A stretch of 64,000 nt of DNA, taken from Haemaphysalis longicornis (Eukaryota > Arthropoda > Arachnida > Ixodida > Ixodidae). A program made the translations under genes and the position numbers. How positions within the stretch are numbered: the stretch's first letter is position 1; each line of letters begins with the position of its first letter. The DNA is taken from contig CM023449.1 in assembly GCA_013339765.2 (NCBI GenBank), positions 13,119,811-13,183,810 of the forward strand, read 5' to 3'. Under the pieces are notes generated by a model. The model did no database searches, was not told the origin of the DNA, and saw nothing but the letters and a program-made list of their open reading frames with translations. Shown here in pieces: positions 46,876 to 58,798 of this stretch.

Positions 46876-46906
46876 TAAGGTGACACCGTCAAGGTGTCAC
46901 CTTAAT
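46876..46906. repeat. Perfect 13-bp inverted repeat (hairpin)
   Basis: TTAAGGTGACACC and GGTGTCACCTTAA are separated by 5 nt. It lies inside the decayed LINE region. It could be a transposon end or target palindrome, or chance. Confidence 0.6.
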
Positions 46907-46959
46907 CAGCAGAGCATGATGGCGAGTTTTTAGGGCTGCCCTATAATATGCCCAGATGA

Positions 46960-47150
46960 AGTTGATTATTTGGTTTTCTTCTGTGAGTGTGAGTTTGTTG
47001 TACGGAAGGCAGTACCACACCCAGCTCATAATCAGTGCCTGCATGAGTCTTAATGTCTCCTCCTGTGCATTTGCTGTTTCCCTGGTTAGGGCTGTTACAA
47101 TGTGGCCTATATGGTTAAACAGTTTCTGGATGAACGGCTCCGCCGCTTCT
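46960..47150 (-). mobile_element. LINE remnant related to the 17.5-19.0 kb element
   Basis: The minus-strand reading is open for about 63 codons. It includes FIQKLFNHIGHIVTALTRET, then ETLRLMQALIMSWVWYCLPY followed by NKLTLTEEN. This corresponds to the region between RT and RNase H in the other element (RLPLVRAFIVSRITYSAPYL followed by QLTK). Flanking sequence down to about 46200 is too decayed to assign with confidence. Confidence 0.55.
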
Positions 47151-48145
47151 CAGTAGAGCCATGACGACTATTATTAAAAAAAACGATGATAAGATCTTTG
47201 AATATTTTATCAGCAGAGCTATTTAGGCGAACGCCAATCTTTCCAGCGTAGAGAGAAAACCAGGAGCGCACATTTGCACGTGCTTCGCGGCTACCACCTG
47301 GAGTCGTCCAGGCTTGCGCGTGTGCTTACGCCACATGAGCAGCTCCCGTCTTCGTCGTCGTCCTCGTCTAGCGACCCGCGCGCGACGGTACCGCCCGCGC
47401 CGAAGACGATTACGATGAAGCTGTCAAGCAATCCCTTCATGATACACACGTGGAGACGGCCACCGGACCAACTGACGAAGTGGAGGTCTACCGAGGCGTG
47501 GATGCACTACAAGAGGGTTTCCCTATACGCAGCTGTGCCGTTGGAAGACGACTACGAAAGGGATGGCGACGATTGCTAATGAATAAAACTTATGCATGTA
47601 CATTAAAGTCAACTTTGCACTGCTGGGATCCGGCTGCCCCTTCTCTCCAGGGAGAAGCTTGATCGACACCCATCTGTGCTGTTTCTCCAGCCTCGCGGCC
47701 CTAATGCGAGATGTGCCAATTTTTTGGGTGATTTTTGTTATCTTGGCCGCGTGGTTCCATCACTCGTTTGTCCCACACACCTTACCGCGGTGACAAAACC
47801 TCCATGAGTAAATTAATGGTAGTGTAATTACGTGCTCCATATTGCGTTTCTTTCTTACTTAGAGATATTTTAGTTCATTTTTGTTCATACTGTACAACAT
47901 CCTTGCTTTCTGAGACACTGGTGATACCGTCTACTACCTGTTTTAGTTAGGTGATTCAACAATGGTGCCATAGTTTGTTACAACTGCAGAGCCACTTTGG
48001 TGTTATGGCGCCAGCTGCGGGCACAGCTTGCGACGCTCCTCCAAGCATTCAACCGCCGACCGAATACTGAGCAAACTTGTTGAGCAGGCGTGGCGCGAGC
48101 GGAATTAACGTATTTTTCTTTTGTCTCGGGCATTCTATCATTGTC

Positions 48146-49639
48146 TGTCACCCTTGCCTAAATAGGGTGCACTGTCAAGAAGATGTGGAGTGGGAACACG
48201 AGCGAAGAGACAGCCCCACCGAACCTACAAGGCACCGGTGACGAGGGAGTGGCCGACTTATGGTAGGCTTTCGTCGACGAGGGCAGAGGGAAGGAGCCAG
48301 AGCATCGGACGAAAACAACAACCAAGAGGTGACATATCTGAATCGGCAATGTACTGTAGAGGCACGAGGACATGACGACATTAACGAGAGTTACCTTAAA
48401 GCTAATACAAACCCGAGAGTAGAACGTTTCAGAATGATTCAAACGAGTCGCTTTAACAACAACAGTTACAGATTACAATAGTTAAATAGAAAATAATTCG
48501 ATATATTACATGGCACGAAATTCCTGCAATATTGTGGGACCGGGCCAGATGATGCACCGCTGTCAAATGCTATTCGGCCAGCTATGAAGCGTTGCTTCGT
48601 GTAGGCCTTACCTTCCTATGACAATCACGAGGATTCAAGACCCAGGTCACATCAGAATATTCCGAACTGCTGGTCGCTGATGACGATGCACGTCCGGACA
48701 GAAGTCGGCGTTACATCACGACATTCCAACGCCATTGGTTGTCTATGTGCGGTCACCGCGTTTATACCCACGCTAACGTGGCCAAACGTACAAAACACAA
48801 AGCGCCCCAGCGCTGTTGACTTGGCATTATCCCCTTCTCGAAGCGGTTAGATGCTGTTAACATAACGCGGCTTCCACGCCAATCTCGAATGTCCTTACGG
48901 TCACGAAGCGGTGGCCGTTTATTAGCACTGTAGGGGCCCGGCTTGTCGTCTTAGATCCTCCACGGTCACGCTTGCTATCCACTGCACTCACGCGGCGTAA
49001 CGCACCCAGGCAGAGTCCGGCAATGTCACGCACCCAACATAGCTTGGAAAAGATGCCCACTTGTCCCTCGAATCAGCCCTCCAACCAAAAGTTACAGGGC
49101 ACACCTGAAACGGAAGGGTTTCACATATTCAGGAACTGTCGGCATACACGTACAGTCATACTCGTCCCATTATTCACTGCAAAAAATTGTAGGCACATTT
49201 CAAGCGTGACGGTGACTAAGAAACTTACGGAGGACAGAGCAACGTCGTTCTCATCGTATACGTCATCGTATGGGTGACGGCTGTTGATGCTCACCTTACA
49301 ACACCACAGTTAGGGCTATTTTGTCGTGCTGTCGTACGTCTGCGACACCTCCTACATCTGCTGCACATTACCTTTAGCGGAAGGGCGTCACTGAGCTCTC
49401 GCCAAGCTTCTCCGGGAAGCGTTTTACTTTTGCTAAACTTCACGCACAATATTCACCATCGTCAGAGAGTTGGCTTTCCTGGAGGGCGTATTCGCGTTAC
49501 AGGCGCCATCAGTGACAACACTAAAGCTTATTTTACAAAAGGTCGTAAGCGTCTATTGTTTAACAAAGATTCTGGACGGTTCTAGCAAGTTAAAGGCAGT
49601 TAGAGCTGACGAAAGCATGGCTAGCATAAGGGTATGACA
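48146..49639 (+). mobile_element. LTR-type repeat fragment in copy B, itself interrupted
   Basis: Counterpart of 24669-25513, starting TGTCACCC. About 650 bp (48871-49524) has no equivalent in copy A and is probably a later insertion. Its minus strand begins TGTTGTCAC, which could be an LTR end, but I could not define both ends. Confidence 0.5.
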
Positions 49640-50025
49640 AAGCAAAAAGCAAATTAAGGCGGATGACAAAGCGAAACAGAGTAATCAAACTGAACTAAAA
49701 GAAATCAAAGTGCATTACATGAATACAATGACATTGATGTGAATAAGAATAAATTAGACACCAAAATAATATAAAAGGGGCTACTAGGAATTGAAAGAAA
49801 TGAAACTGAATAGAAAGTAAGTGATAGAGAGGGAATAACAGAGTGAAATAAGGTATATCAAAGGAAATACGAGGAATAAGAGGGAAGCCAAGTGGAATAA
49901 AGTTGTGGAACTGGGAAATCCCGGTAATTCAGAGTCAAGATAGCACAAAGAAAAAAAAAGAAATAGAAAAATCAAAGCAAATAAAAATTTAAGGTGCATG
50001 ACTAAGCGATTCAAGTGGATGGCTC

Positions 50026-50125
50026 GGTCATCATCATCATCATCATCATCAGCCTATCTACGCCCACTGCAGGGCAAAGGCCTCTCCCATTTTTCTCCAA
50101 TTACCTTGGTCCTGTGCCAACTGTA
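50026..50125. repeat. (ATC)n plus a dispersed arthropod repeat fragment
   Basis: Seven or more CAT units are followed by cagcctatctacgcccactg and cagggcaaaggcctctccca. This sequence is, from memory, a very common dispersed repeat in tick and other arthropod genomes, likely a LINE 3' end on the opposite strand. Copy A lacks it at the equivalent place (about 25905), so it inserted after the duplication. Confidence 0.65.
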
Positions 50126-51168
50126 TATAACTCGGTTATATAACGGTATGACTTAGCGAATTATTGGGACAGATAAGACTATTACTTCAATTGATGAAGT
50201 ATACTATTTCTCAGGCAGTTAATTCCGTAGACAATTAGTTAACTAATTAAAATGATAAAATGTGGATGAGACAGCGAATTTGTCTGCACGGGAGTGCGAG
50301 CTTTGGGGGTAAAGCACCCGCGCAGGAGGAGAAAGAGGGGTACACAGTAAAACAAGACGACGTGATACGAATTGAATTATGGGTCGGTCTTTAGTGCAAC
50401 GCCGGTCAGACTTCTGCTGTGCAGTCGTTTAGACATGACATATCGTCTACATTTTTTTTCAGGAACGAATAAAGCACTAGTGTGCGTTTTGTTGCGTTAA
50501 TACATTCTAATATTATTTGTTGTATTTCCACTCTGATTTTTGGCAGTTACTATTCATTTGGTAATCAGTTGTAGCGTCTTAGCTGCCACAACTTGTCTAT
50601 ATTCGGTAACCATCCTGGTTTTATCAGACCAGTCAAAAATCTTTCCGGCACTCATACTTTTCTGCAATAAATGCCTAAGCTAATCCGGGAAATCGCCATC
50701 TGGTATTTAGGAGAGAAAACTACAGCTACTTAGAGTTCCCACGCCAAATTCGAAAAAAAATATTTACGAGATTTCAATAAATATGCCTAGCTTAGCTTAT
50801 CAATTGCAATTAACAAACACTAAATGGATTTGCGCTACACCTATTTATATCTTGAGGCATCCACTACGTGGGAAAGGATGACTTTGAACATTATGGATTA
50901 AAACCAGGCATTGTTTTACCAAACGTATGTCGTTATAACGTAAGGAACAACTTAATACATTCACCGCTGCTTAGTGTGGTGTGTTTAATTGAGGAGGCTA
51001 TTTCGCGCATGTACATGCTCAGTTTAAATATCGAATGGACGAACGACTGCACACTAAATGAAATGGACGTGCAGCCACCCTGTGTATATTTGTTACTCTA
51101 TGACACGAACATCTAATGACTCGCATACAGCCTGCTCTTACGATAATGATCTATCCCTTTTTTTCCAG

Positions 51169-51233
51169 ATAGATTATATCCATACAGTGCTTGTGACACT
51201 GCGTTTAAGAGGAGAACAAAAAGGGACCTATAG
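51169..51233 (+). pseudogene. Tick lipocalin copy B, candidate last exon
   Basis: It follows acceptor ctttttttccag and enters in phase 1. It reads RLYPYSACDTAFKRRTKRDL then TAG. It retains the Cys and Phe expected near the C-terminus, which copy A has lost. A poly(A) signal AATAAA is at 51426-51431. Confidence 0.4.
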
Positions 51234-52725
51234 AGACGAACAATTGCTGGCATGCTTTTCACAAAGTTGTGTTCGTGGAAAACAAGAACCAGTCTTCAGT
51301 GAAGGATTTGCACAACTTGAGATCGTTTCAGTTGCGAACTAATTTAATCTTGCAACGAAGCGGTAGCTATGGTTACGCTACTGAAAGCGGAACCATTAAA
51401 ATCACGTATTATTTTCAAACGATATAATAAACAACAATTGTTCTACGCGGTTGTCCTGGATAATCCTTGAAACATAGCTTCTAAGTGTTGTTCGGAATAA
51501 TTGGCTTCAAGAACGGAAGCTGCGGAATGTTATTGCATAATCGTATGAAATAAATCTCGGCCATGGTTTAATTTTGCTGTGGATATTTTATTGTTTTGAG
51601 TCGAGAAGCTGGTGTCCCGAAAACACGCCCCAAATGGACGCCTCATTTATGCGAGAAGCTTCAAATTTACAATTCATTTCAGAAGCCTGCGCGCAGCACT
51701 GTATAGGCTACATTTTTGTCAACGATCCGCCAACCTAATCCCCGTGAAGTGGGCCTCGAAAGTGCATTTCCGTCTGCCGTCTTGGCAAGGGGAACCACAA
51801 TGCCACGGAGCCTATTTTCACTTGCCTTCACGATGAATTAGACGCCCTCAGGGGGCGGACTGTTGAAAATGTAGTCTCTGCAGTGCTGCACGCAGCTTCT
51901 GAATTTAACTATAGCTGGCAATGCATTCACTAATTTCATGTTGTCGTTAATCTGAGAGGTCAGGCTGGTTAGCAACTCCACGCACTGCTCATAGGAAGTG
52001 TTGGCGTTTGCAATAAGGAATGAGGCTTTTCGGCGCAAACATACCAGATGGCACCAGGTGGCCGGGTTTGGAAATATTTGAATGGAGTGGGAAAGACTTT
52101 CGGGTTTAGATTTTTTGAACGAACGATGAGCGCAGGGACTGCGGAATAATTTAAGCCACCTGGGAACGCATTAACCTCGCCATAACCTCAACCCCCTGAT
52201 GTTTTAGCTTTTCACCTCAATCCAGAAAACAGCCACACCGGCCGGAATTGAACCTGTGTCCTTAGGCTCAGCAGAAACAATGGCTTACAATGGCTACAGT
52301 GGTCCTAGACAATAAGCAGTGTGTCGGCTGCGCCACGGAGGAACGGTTATTTGAGGCCAGCGTAGCGATGCCTTCCACAAAGCGCACATAGGGGGCGCTA
52401 CACATACGAGGAGGGCTGAACGGCTGTATGTTTCGGACGTAAAGCGCGCGCGTAGCAGTGTCCTGTGGCCATCTCGGTGTTTAGTTGTGGTCATGGAAAA
52501 AGCTTCATGCGTGTGCGGTCACGCGCGCTGCTTTTTCGTCTGTTGTCCACAGCCATAAAGCCCATCAATGCTGTGAAATCGTGACACCCTAAACAGGTGC
52601 AATGTCGGTGATGCTAATGTCTATAAGCGAGACAACCTGTTTCGTGCCGGGATTCAAACCGTGGCTACCGGTCCTACAGGGAGATATGCTTGCTTTCACG
52701 CGTTCTGCCCGTACCTCATCGCCGC

Positions 52726-55700
52726 AGAATTCTTCACCCATAAACGAAGAGAGGTGATGTGTACTGTGGAACGAAGGACTGCTCTTTCTGGACGAATGTT
52801 TGGACCTTTGTTTTATTCAGTGGCGTGTGGAGATTCGTCGATAACGAGCACATTTGTCAAGCAAAGTACTCCCCATTACCTACTTGGGGCCAGTTTATGT
52901 TTCAAGGACACCATCAAGGAGATAGAAATGGACTGTGACGAAGTCCACTTTCTCCCAGCATAGAGGACTTGAGGTGCGTGTCCAGAGCAAAGAAAACATT
53001 CTGGAGTGCATGTTTAAAGGCTTCAAAACGTCAAGGGAATTTGATCATGTCGTTTAAAACAAGGGAGTGTGCCATGCGGTAGCCTGAGCGTTCCAACGTC
53101 GTGTCTATAATAACCTTCTGGGCAGGTGAATTCAACCATAGTTTAGTATTTACTTTCTTGAAATAAATTTAAGAAAATGAGGGTCGGGGCGAGAGGTTGT
53201 GAAGGACTAATCGCACAGCGCCATCAGGTTGAATTCCCATGCGGCTCTGCGCACAAGACTTGGAAGTTTTAATTGCATTGCCGATTTTGTGTATATCACG
53301 TCATCGGACTAGTCAAAGAGGCCAAATTGTGCAATGCTTCATGAAAGATTTTCACCAATTTTCAACGAGCGGGAACTGAATGCTCGAAATTCAAAAATGA
53401 ATTGCGTACCGCAGAAGGACTGCCCTTCTCCAGATCCGCTTTTACGTAGCATATCGCAGAACAAGGGGCGAAATTACTGAAGCGCTTCTAATTGACGAGG
53501 TGACTGTACATGTTGCGTCGGCCGCCTATATAGGTGGTGATTATCCACTTGCACATTACTGGAGCTAGGCACGTTAGTTTCTGTGCTATAACGATATCTT
53601 GGAGACCAGAAAGTCTTCCAGCCATAGACATTGGGTTTTATAGCATCCCCTAAAAAAAATTAGTTTCACAGGTAGAAGTTGGATAAGCGTGGTGTTAAGA
53701 TTTTTAGCCTACATTTTTGCTCGCCCAATATACATCTGTGCTGTGTTATCGCGCTGCGCCGGAATTTGAGGATCCGCCTTAATTTCAAGGGCCTAAAAAT
53801 TTTTAACGTGGGCCCAACCTTTGGCGCACATGAGCGTTTTCGCGTTTCGCCTCATTCAAAAAAGCAGCCGCCGGGGTCGATCAGCAAGTGTGACGCAAAG
53901 TAGATTCTTTCTGGATAATGCATAACTGCATGTCCTCCGTAACATCATTGTCGCGATTGTAAAGTATGCCTTCGTAATATGTGGCTCAGTCGATACCCGT
54001 GAACATAAAACGCCGGTAATTGCAAGCATGTCGTTGACTTGAACAAGAAAAAACCTGTACCGCGAGTGGATTGAGGCAGAAATATCATCGTCACTTGACT
54101 CAAAATTCAGTTTGTGTACAGGGTGAAAACCCGTTGTATTGAGCCAAATTTGGTTAGGCATCATTGCAGGCAAGCCGACACTGGATACCCGAAAAATTGC
54201 CCAGTAACGAGCTAGTACGGCCAGCAGGGCCGCAAGCCAGCACGGCTGCCTGTGTCGACGCGACTGCACTCCTCCGACTGCTGCCGCCCTCTTGTGGTGG
54301 CCGTAGGCCGTATTCGTAATCACAAAAAGACCCCGCGCTTCCTCCCAAGATGTCAAACTGCGCATAGTTCTAAAACACTGTACCATGGTATAGATTGTCA
54401 GACACATGGATTGGAGAAGTGTCTTGTATGGGTATGAGTTTATTTGTATACTCCGGAGTGTGGGTGCTTCGTCTCGCGATAGCTTTGTTGGGGAGCTACG
54501 TATGTGGGACGTTCCTTCTTCTAGTGGGTGAGTGATTTAAAAGGAAGTTTTAGGTGCTGTGGGAGTCTTTAGGTTCTTTTGACTTGTTTTGTTCTCCGTC
54601 TCAGCAAACGGCCAGGTGACACGTATGTGTGTGTAGGATTCAGGGTGGCACCAGCCCATGAGAAAATAAGGCTCAATCATCGGCAAACAGTCTAATACCC
54701 AAATTAGTCCAGCTGGTAGATCATTTTCATAAAGAGGAGTAAGAGTATTATTGCCAGTAACCATAAAAATATTAAGAAGAAATGTACGTTGCGCACGTAT
54801 GCTAAAACTTTTACGGTGTGACACATTATCCTCTTTTACGTGACACGTACGAAGAATGTAGGTTTCACGGAAACACGTGCGTTATTGTTTTCGACGTTAT
54901 GCACGAAATGAAGCTCACTAAAATGTTTGAAGCTGCGCTTTTGCATGACCTAAAATTCAGATATCACCCCATACACATAACGATGCTTGCCAAAATTGCC
55001 TTCATAAAATGAGGCCCGATTTCGTTAGCGCAGAACGAAAACAATGCCAGGGTATGACATCTTTTACCTTATTTTGTGAGAAGTCTGAGACTTATTCAAC
55101 AAATGCTTGACCGAACTTTGCATAGATCCAGAAAACACAGTCAAGCGGAAATTCGGTGCTGAATCAAAAAATTGGACGACGCGTCGTTCAAGTTTTCCGA
55201 AAAAAAGTTACGGCCGAGACCGAAAAGCAGGGAGTATTTCGAAAAAACCCTTCGTCTTAGCGCCATAGGCGTTCATATCAAACAAAAGTGGAAAATCATC
55301 AACGTAACGAAACATTTTGGTTGCAATTAAGGTTCGTAGTTCCGTAGCCCGAATTATGCGTTGCAACGCATTCCGTAGTTACGCATCTTCCCTGCTCAGA
55401 AAGATGTCGCTTAAGCGTGCGGCGACCTCAGACTAAAACAGGTAATATTTTGTACAATAACGAAGACTCCGATTTGTCGGCCCTGCTACCCGACCTTGCT
55501 AAAAAAAGCCATGGTGTAACTCTTGGATTGTTAAACTTACCACCTCTCAGTTGAAAGTAATTCTAGTTTCCCGTTTCCCACCAATATTTTCGTAGGGTTT
55601 CCCATTTGCTCTATGAGGAGCCTCACATCATTACCTGGACAGTCATTTACCTTAGCATAATACTTATCATGTTCATACTGAGGATATTTGCAACAAACTA

Positions 55701-55858
55701 ACCGTAGTCTTTGCTATCAGTACAGCAATTAGTCTTCTTAATCTGTAAACTTGAACTCCTAAACTATTAGCAATTAGACTGAAACTATTACAGAAGAATT
55801 CACTGTTAAAATAAAAGCTTGAAGAAAGAGATGAAGAAATATAAAGAATTCTGACTAA
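52726..55858. other. Unassigned sequence; one 183-codon minus-strand open frame
   Basis: The minus-strand open frame 54407-53856 is the longest non-transposon frame in the window, but it has no recognisable domain, no signal peptide and no family pattern. It could be a decayed repeat or chance. The rest of this interval shows no exon or repeat I can name. Confidence 0.25.
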
Positions 55859-56460
55859 AAAAAAATTCATCTCTTTCTATGACCTAACGCATTCCCCCCT
55901 TTGCTTTCCGAGGTTTTCTCGACTGCAAACCCTTATTCTGTATTATTTCACTGAGCCCCTCATTTCCCATTTCAGATTCGCTACATGTATAGCGAGGGCC
56001 TCTGTTCTTGCAGTCTTGGTGCCAAAGGTAGCTTAAGAGGGTTCACCGCTGGTCGACCACTGTGGACATTTCGTAGACACTCGAGTCACGGCCCGGGGGT
56101 TGATAAGAAGATCCCCTTGACCCCAAGTAGTCAGAGTGGCTCTGGCTACCACCCCCAAGTGCAGGAAACAAACATTACCTTAACATAAATTCCCGAGGAA
56201 GTGGTGGTGAAAAAATTCCCCGCATTTCCCCGAGGGGAAGAATGTGAAAGTGCGAATGCACGAGGTGAATTTGCACGGTTCGGTAATGTTCGCGAAAGAG
56301 AGATCACACACACACACACAACTACAAAGAAAGAAAGATGCATTTATTCACAGACACCTATTTTTGTTGTCGTTGTACTTGATTGCTAGAGCGGATCTCA
56401 GCTTTGAAATTTCGTGTCAGTACTCCATTAAGCGGGTGCATTAGCCCTTCTCACACCCGA

Positions 56461-56642
56461 TTCCTGGCCAATCCCCCACGTGGGTATGTGCCATGTCAGC
56501 GGCCAGGCAGCGCGTGCCCATCTCCCCCCGTTGCCAAGGAATACGAGGAGATTCCTGGCCAATCCCCCACGTGGGTATGTGACATGTCAGCGGCCAGGTA
56601 GCGCGCGCCCATCTCCCCCCGTTGCCAAGGAAGTCGAGGAGC
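56461..56642. repeat. 91-bp tandem duplication
   Basis: ttcctggccaatcccccacg begins both 56461 and 56552. The copies differ at only a few positions. The sequence is GC-rich and lies in the extra segment of array unit 1. Confidence 0.9.
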
Positions 56643-56721
56643 GCGCGCACCCGCAGCTGTTGCTATGCGGACGGCGGCGGACGCCTCAGGCTCGCTTAAG
56701 AAGTTCATTCGCACTTAAAAA

Positions 56722-56797
56722 CCCCGCCGGTAGCGTAGTGGTTATCGCACCAGCAAGGTATTCTGGAGGTCATGAGTTCGGATCCCACCCAGCAGGC
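56722..56797 (+). repeat. tRNA-like module (SINE head), copy 1
   Basis: ccgccggtagcgtagtggtt (A box), a CCAG...CTGG arm, gttcggatccc (B box) and an acceptor-like 3' end. Its acceptor pairing is weaker than in the other copies. It sits outside the regular position in the 460-bp unit. Confidence 0.6.
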
Positions 56798-57627
56798 ATT
56801 TTTAAATGCGAATGCATGTCTTAGTCGAGCCATGTCAGGCGCCGTGCGGCGTCCGCGCGCCCGCAGGTGTTATCTCTCCGCTATCACCCCCTCTCCCATA
56901 GCAACAGGTGCGAGCGCGCGTGCTCCTCCTCTCCCCTAGCAACCGGAGCAGGTGGTGCGGGCGGATCAGCGGCGAGTGAGTGGAGAGGAGGAGCGCGCTC
57001 GGGTGTGTGAGGGCGTTCGCATCGTGGGAGCTCACCGGAGCTGCCGCGTGTGTGGGAGAGTGTACGCGAGGGTAGGCGCGGTGCTTCGGTGCTTCTCCTC
57101 TCGACGCTCGCCCCACTCTCCCGTTCGCTCGGTCGATCCTCAGGTGAAGAGGCGCGAGGCCGAGACCAAGCGGCAGCGGCGCCTTGCCGATCCCGGTGCA
57201 TTCGCATTTCCTCACGATTCCCTTCGGGGAGGTGGGGTGAATTTTTTTCACCACTTTCTTTCTGAATTAAAAAAAATTCTTCATCTCTTTCTATGACCAA
57301 ACGCATTCCCCCTTTGCTTTCCGAGGTTATCTCGACTGCCAACCCCTATTCTGTCCTAATTCAGTCAGCCCCTCATTTCCCATTTCTGATTCGCTACATG
57401 TATAGCGAGGTCCTCTGTTCTGGCAGCCTTGGTGCCAAAGGTAGGTTAAGAGGGTTCAATGCTGGTCGACCACTCTCGACATGTGGTAGACACTCGAGTC
57501 ACAGCCCGGGGGTGTTAAGAAGGTCCCCTTTACCTCAAGAAGTCCGAGTGGCGCTGGCTACCACCCCCAAGTGCATGAAACAAAAATTACCTTAACAAAT
57601 ATCCTAGACCATGGTGGTGAAATAGCC

Positions 57628-57703
57628 CCACCGGTAGCGTAGTGGTTATCGCACCAGACCGGTATTCTGGAGGTCATGGGTTCGGATCCCACCCGGCGGA
57701 CAT
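57628..57703 (+). repeat. tRNA-like module, copy 2 (best folded)
   Basis: The 5' ccaccgg opposes 3' ccggcgg as an acceptor stem. The A box is tagcgtagtggtta. The anticodon-like arm is CCAGA/TCTGG with a 7-nt loop CCGGTAT. The T arm is tggg/ccca with loop ttcggat. It could be scored as a tRNA, but the loop lacks the invariant T33 and the module recurs in a tandem array, so a SINE or tRNA-derived repeat is more likely than a working tRNA gene. Confidence 0.6.
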
Positions 57704-58089
57704 TTTTTCACCACTTTCTTTCTGAATTAAAAAAAATTCTTCATCTCTTTCTATGACCTAACGCATTCCCCCATTTGCTTTCCGAGGTTTTCTTGACTGC
57801 CACCCCTTATTCTGTATTATTTCACTGAGCCCCTCATTTCCCATTTGAGATTCGCTACATGTATAGCGAGGGCCTCTGTTCTTGTAGTCTTGGTTCGAAA
57901 GGTAGCTTAAGAGGGTTCACCGCTGGTCGACCACTCTCGACATCTCGTAGACACTCGAGTCACGGCTCGGGGGTTATAAGAAGGCCCCCTGCACCCCAAG
58001 TAGTCCGCGTGGCGCTGGCTACCACCCCCAAGAGCAGGAAACAAAAATACCTTCTAACATAAATACCCGAGAAAGTGGTGGGGAAACAA

Positions 58090-58163
58090 CCCCATCGGTA
58101 GCGTGGTAATTATCGCACCAGACGCTATTCTGGAGGTCGTGGGTCGGATCCCACCCGGCGGGC
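58090..58163 (+). repeat. tRNA-like module, copy 3 (degraded)
   Basis: The same module with changes in the A box (gcgtggtaattatcg) and a deletion in the T arm (gggtcggatccc). It joins directly to the conserved ttttttcaccact sequence. Confidence 0.55.
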
Positions 58164-58198
58164 GTTTTTTCACCACTTTTTTTCTGACTAAAAAAAAA

Positions 58199-58798
58199 TC
58201 GCGCCATATCCATGGAATGAATGATGATAAGTGGGGCGAAGCTCGAGAGGGGGAGATCATCGGTAACCATATAACTCTCCCGTGAAAGTTTCGCCCATTA
58301 CATCATTAAGAAAGGACGTAAGACTGTGTGCGTACATTGTACAAATCAACTTTTATTTTCGGAGTCAATGCTCCCAGGCCAAAGACCTGGTGAAGACCCC
58401 GCGCCATCGAGGGACTACCCCGACCTCCACCACAATTTGTCACGTAGGATGGGACACAACGGTAAGGAAAGAACTTTTATTAGGGCGAACTTGTGCCCGA
58501 ACAAGACGAAGGAAACGAGCAAAAGTCCTTGCGTCTCGTTCAATCTCCGAGAACGACTGCCTGCGTTCGTGGCGTGATCTCTCGCGTGATCTTTCCCTCG
58601 CAGTGCACGTGCGCTCGCGCCTCCGTTGGCGAACACAGACAAGCTCGCGCTCCCGGTGCCGAGTTTGCGCTGCCGGTTGCAGCCGGTTCTTGCGCGTGCA
58701 ATGCGGCCCACTTTGCGACATCTCCGAAAGCATGCGGCGGTCACGTACCACGAGACAGAAGGGATGGACAGACCCATGACTTAAGGAGCTTCGCCCCT
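58199..58798. mobile_element. 600-bp insertion with 12-bp inverted repeats in the 460-bp array
   Basis: Comparison with the previous array joint shows about 600 bp inserted between the ctaaaaaaa stretch and aaattcttct. GGGGCGAAGCTC (58233-58244) and GAGCTTCGCCCC (58786-58797) are exact inverted repeats. The segment starting ccatggaatgaatgatgata and gtggggcgaagctc resembles, from memory, a widespread tick repeat. Long open frames across it on both strands overlap each other and show no domain. Confidence 0.65.

Larger units (their letters stand above)
44400..47840. other. Second copy-B-specific insertion block
   Basis: Copy A passes directly from the (CT)-rich tract near 24300 to the sequence equivalent to 47850. 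This block contains an inverted-repeat element (44638-44985), two tandem dispersed-repeat modules (44975-45290) and a LINE remnant (46960-47150). The open frame at 47274-47579 is Ser-rich through a (TCG/TCC) run and shows no domain. Poly-G runs occur near 46230 and 46760. The remainder is unassigned. Confidence 0.55.
31418..52725 (+). repeat. Segmental duplication, copy B
   Basis: Homologous in order to 15486-28459. It carries a pseudogenised lipocalin and four insertions absent from copy A: the solo LTR (32047-33051), about 4.3 kb at roughly 33660-37985, about 3.4 kb at roughly 44400-47840, and about 0.65 kb at roughly 48871-49524. The left edge joins directly to the protease end of the Ty3 element. 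Confidence 0.9.

Noticed and set aside
53856..54407. 183-codon minus-strand frame as a protein gene
   Set aside because: Long but without family pattern, signal or conserved counterpart. Noted in the interval entry rather than called a gene.
56461..56642. CRISPR-like direct repeat
   Set aside because: Only two 91-bp copies with no spacers, in a eukaryotic genome; it is a tandem duplication.
57628..57703. Functional tRNA gene
   Set aside because: It folds roughly as a tRNA but lacks T33 in the anticodon-like loop and recurs in a tandem array; treated as a tRNA-derived repeat.
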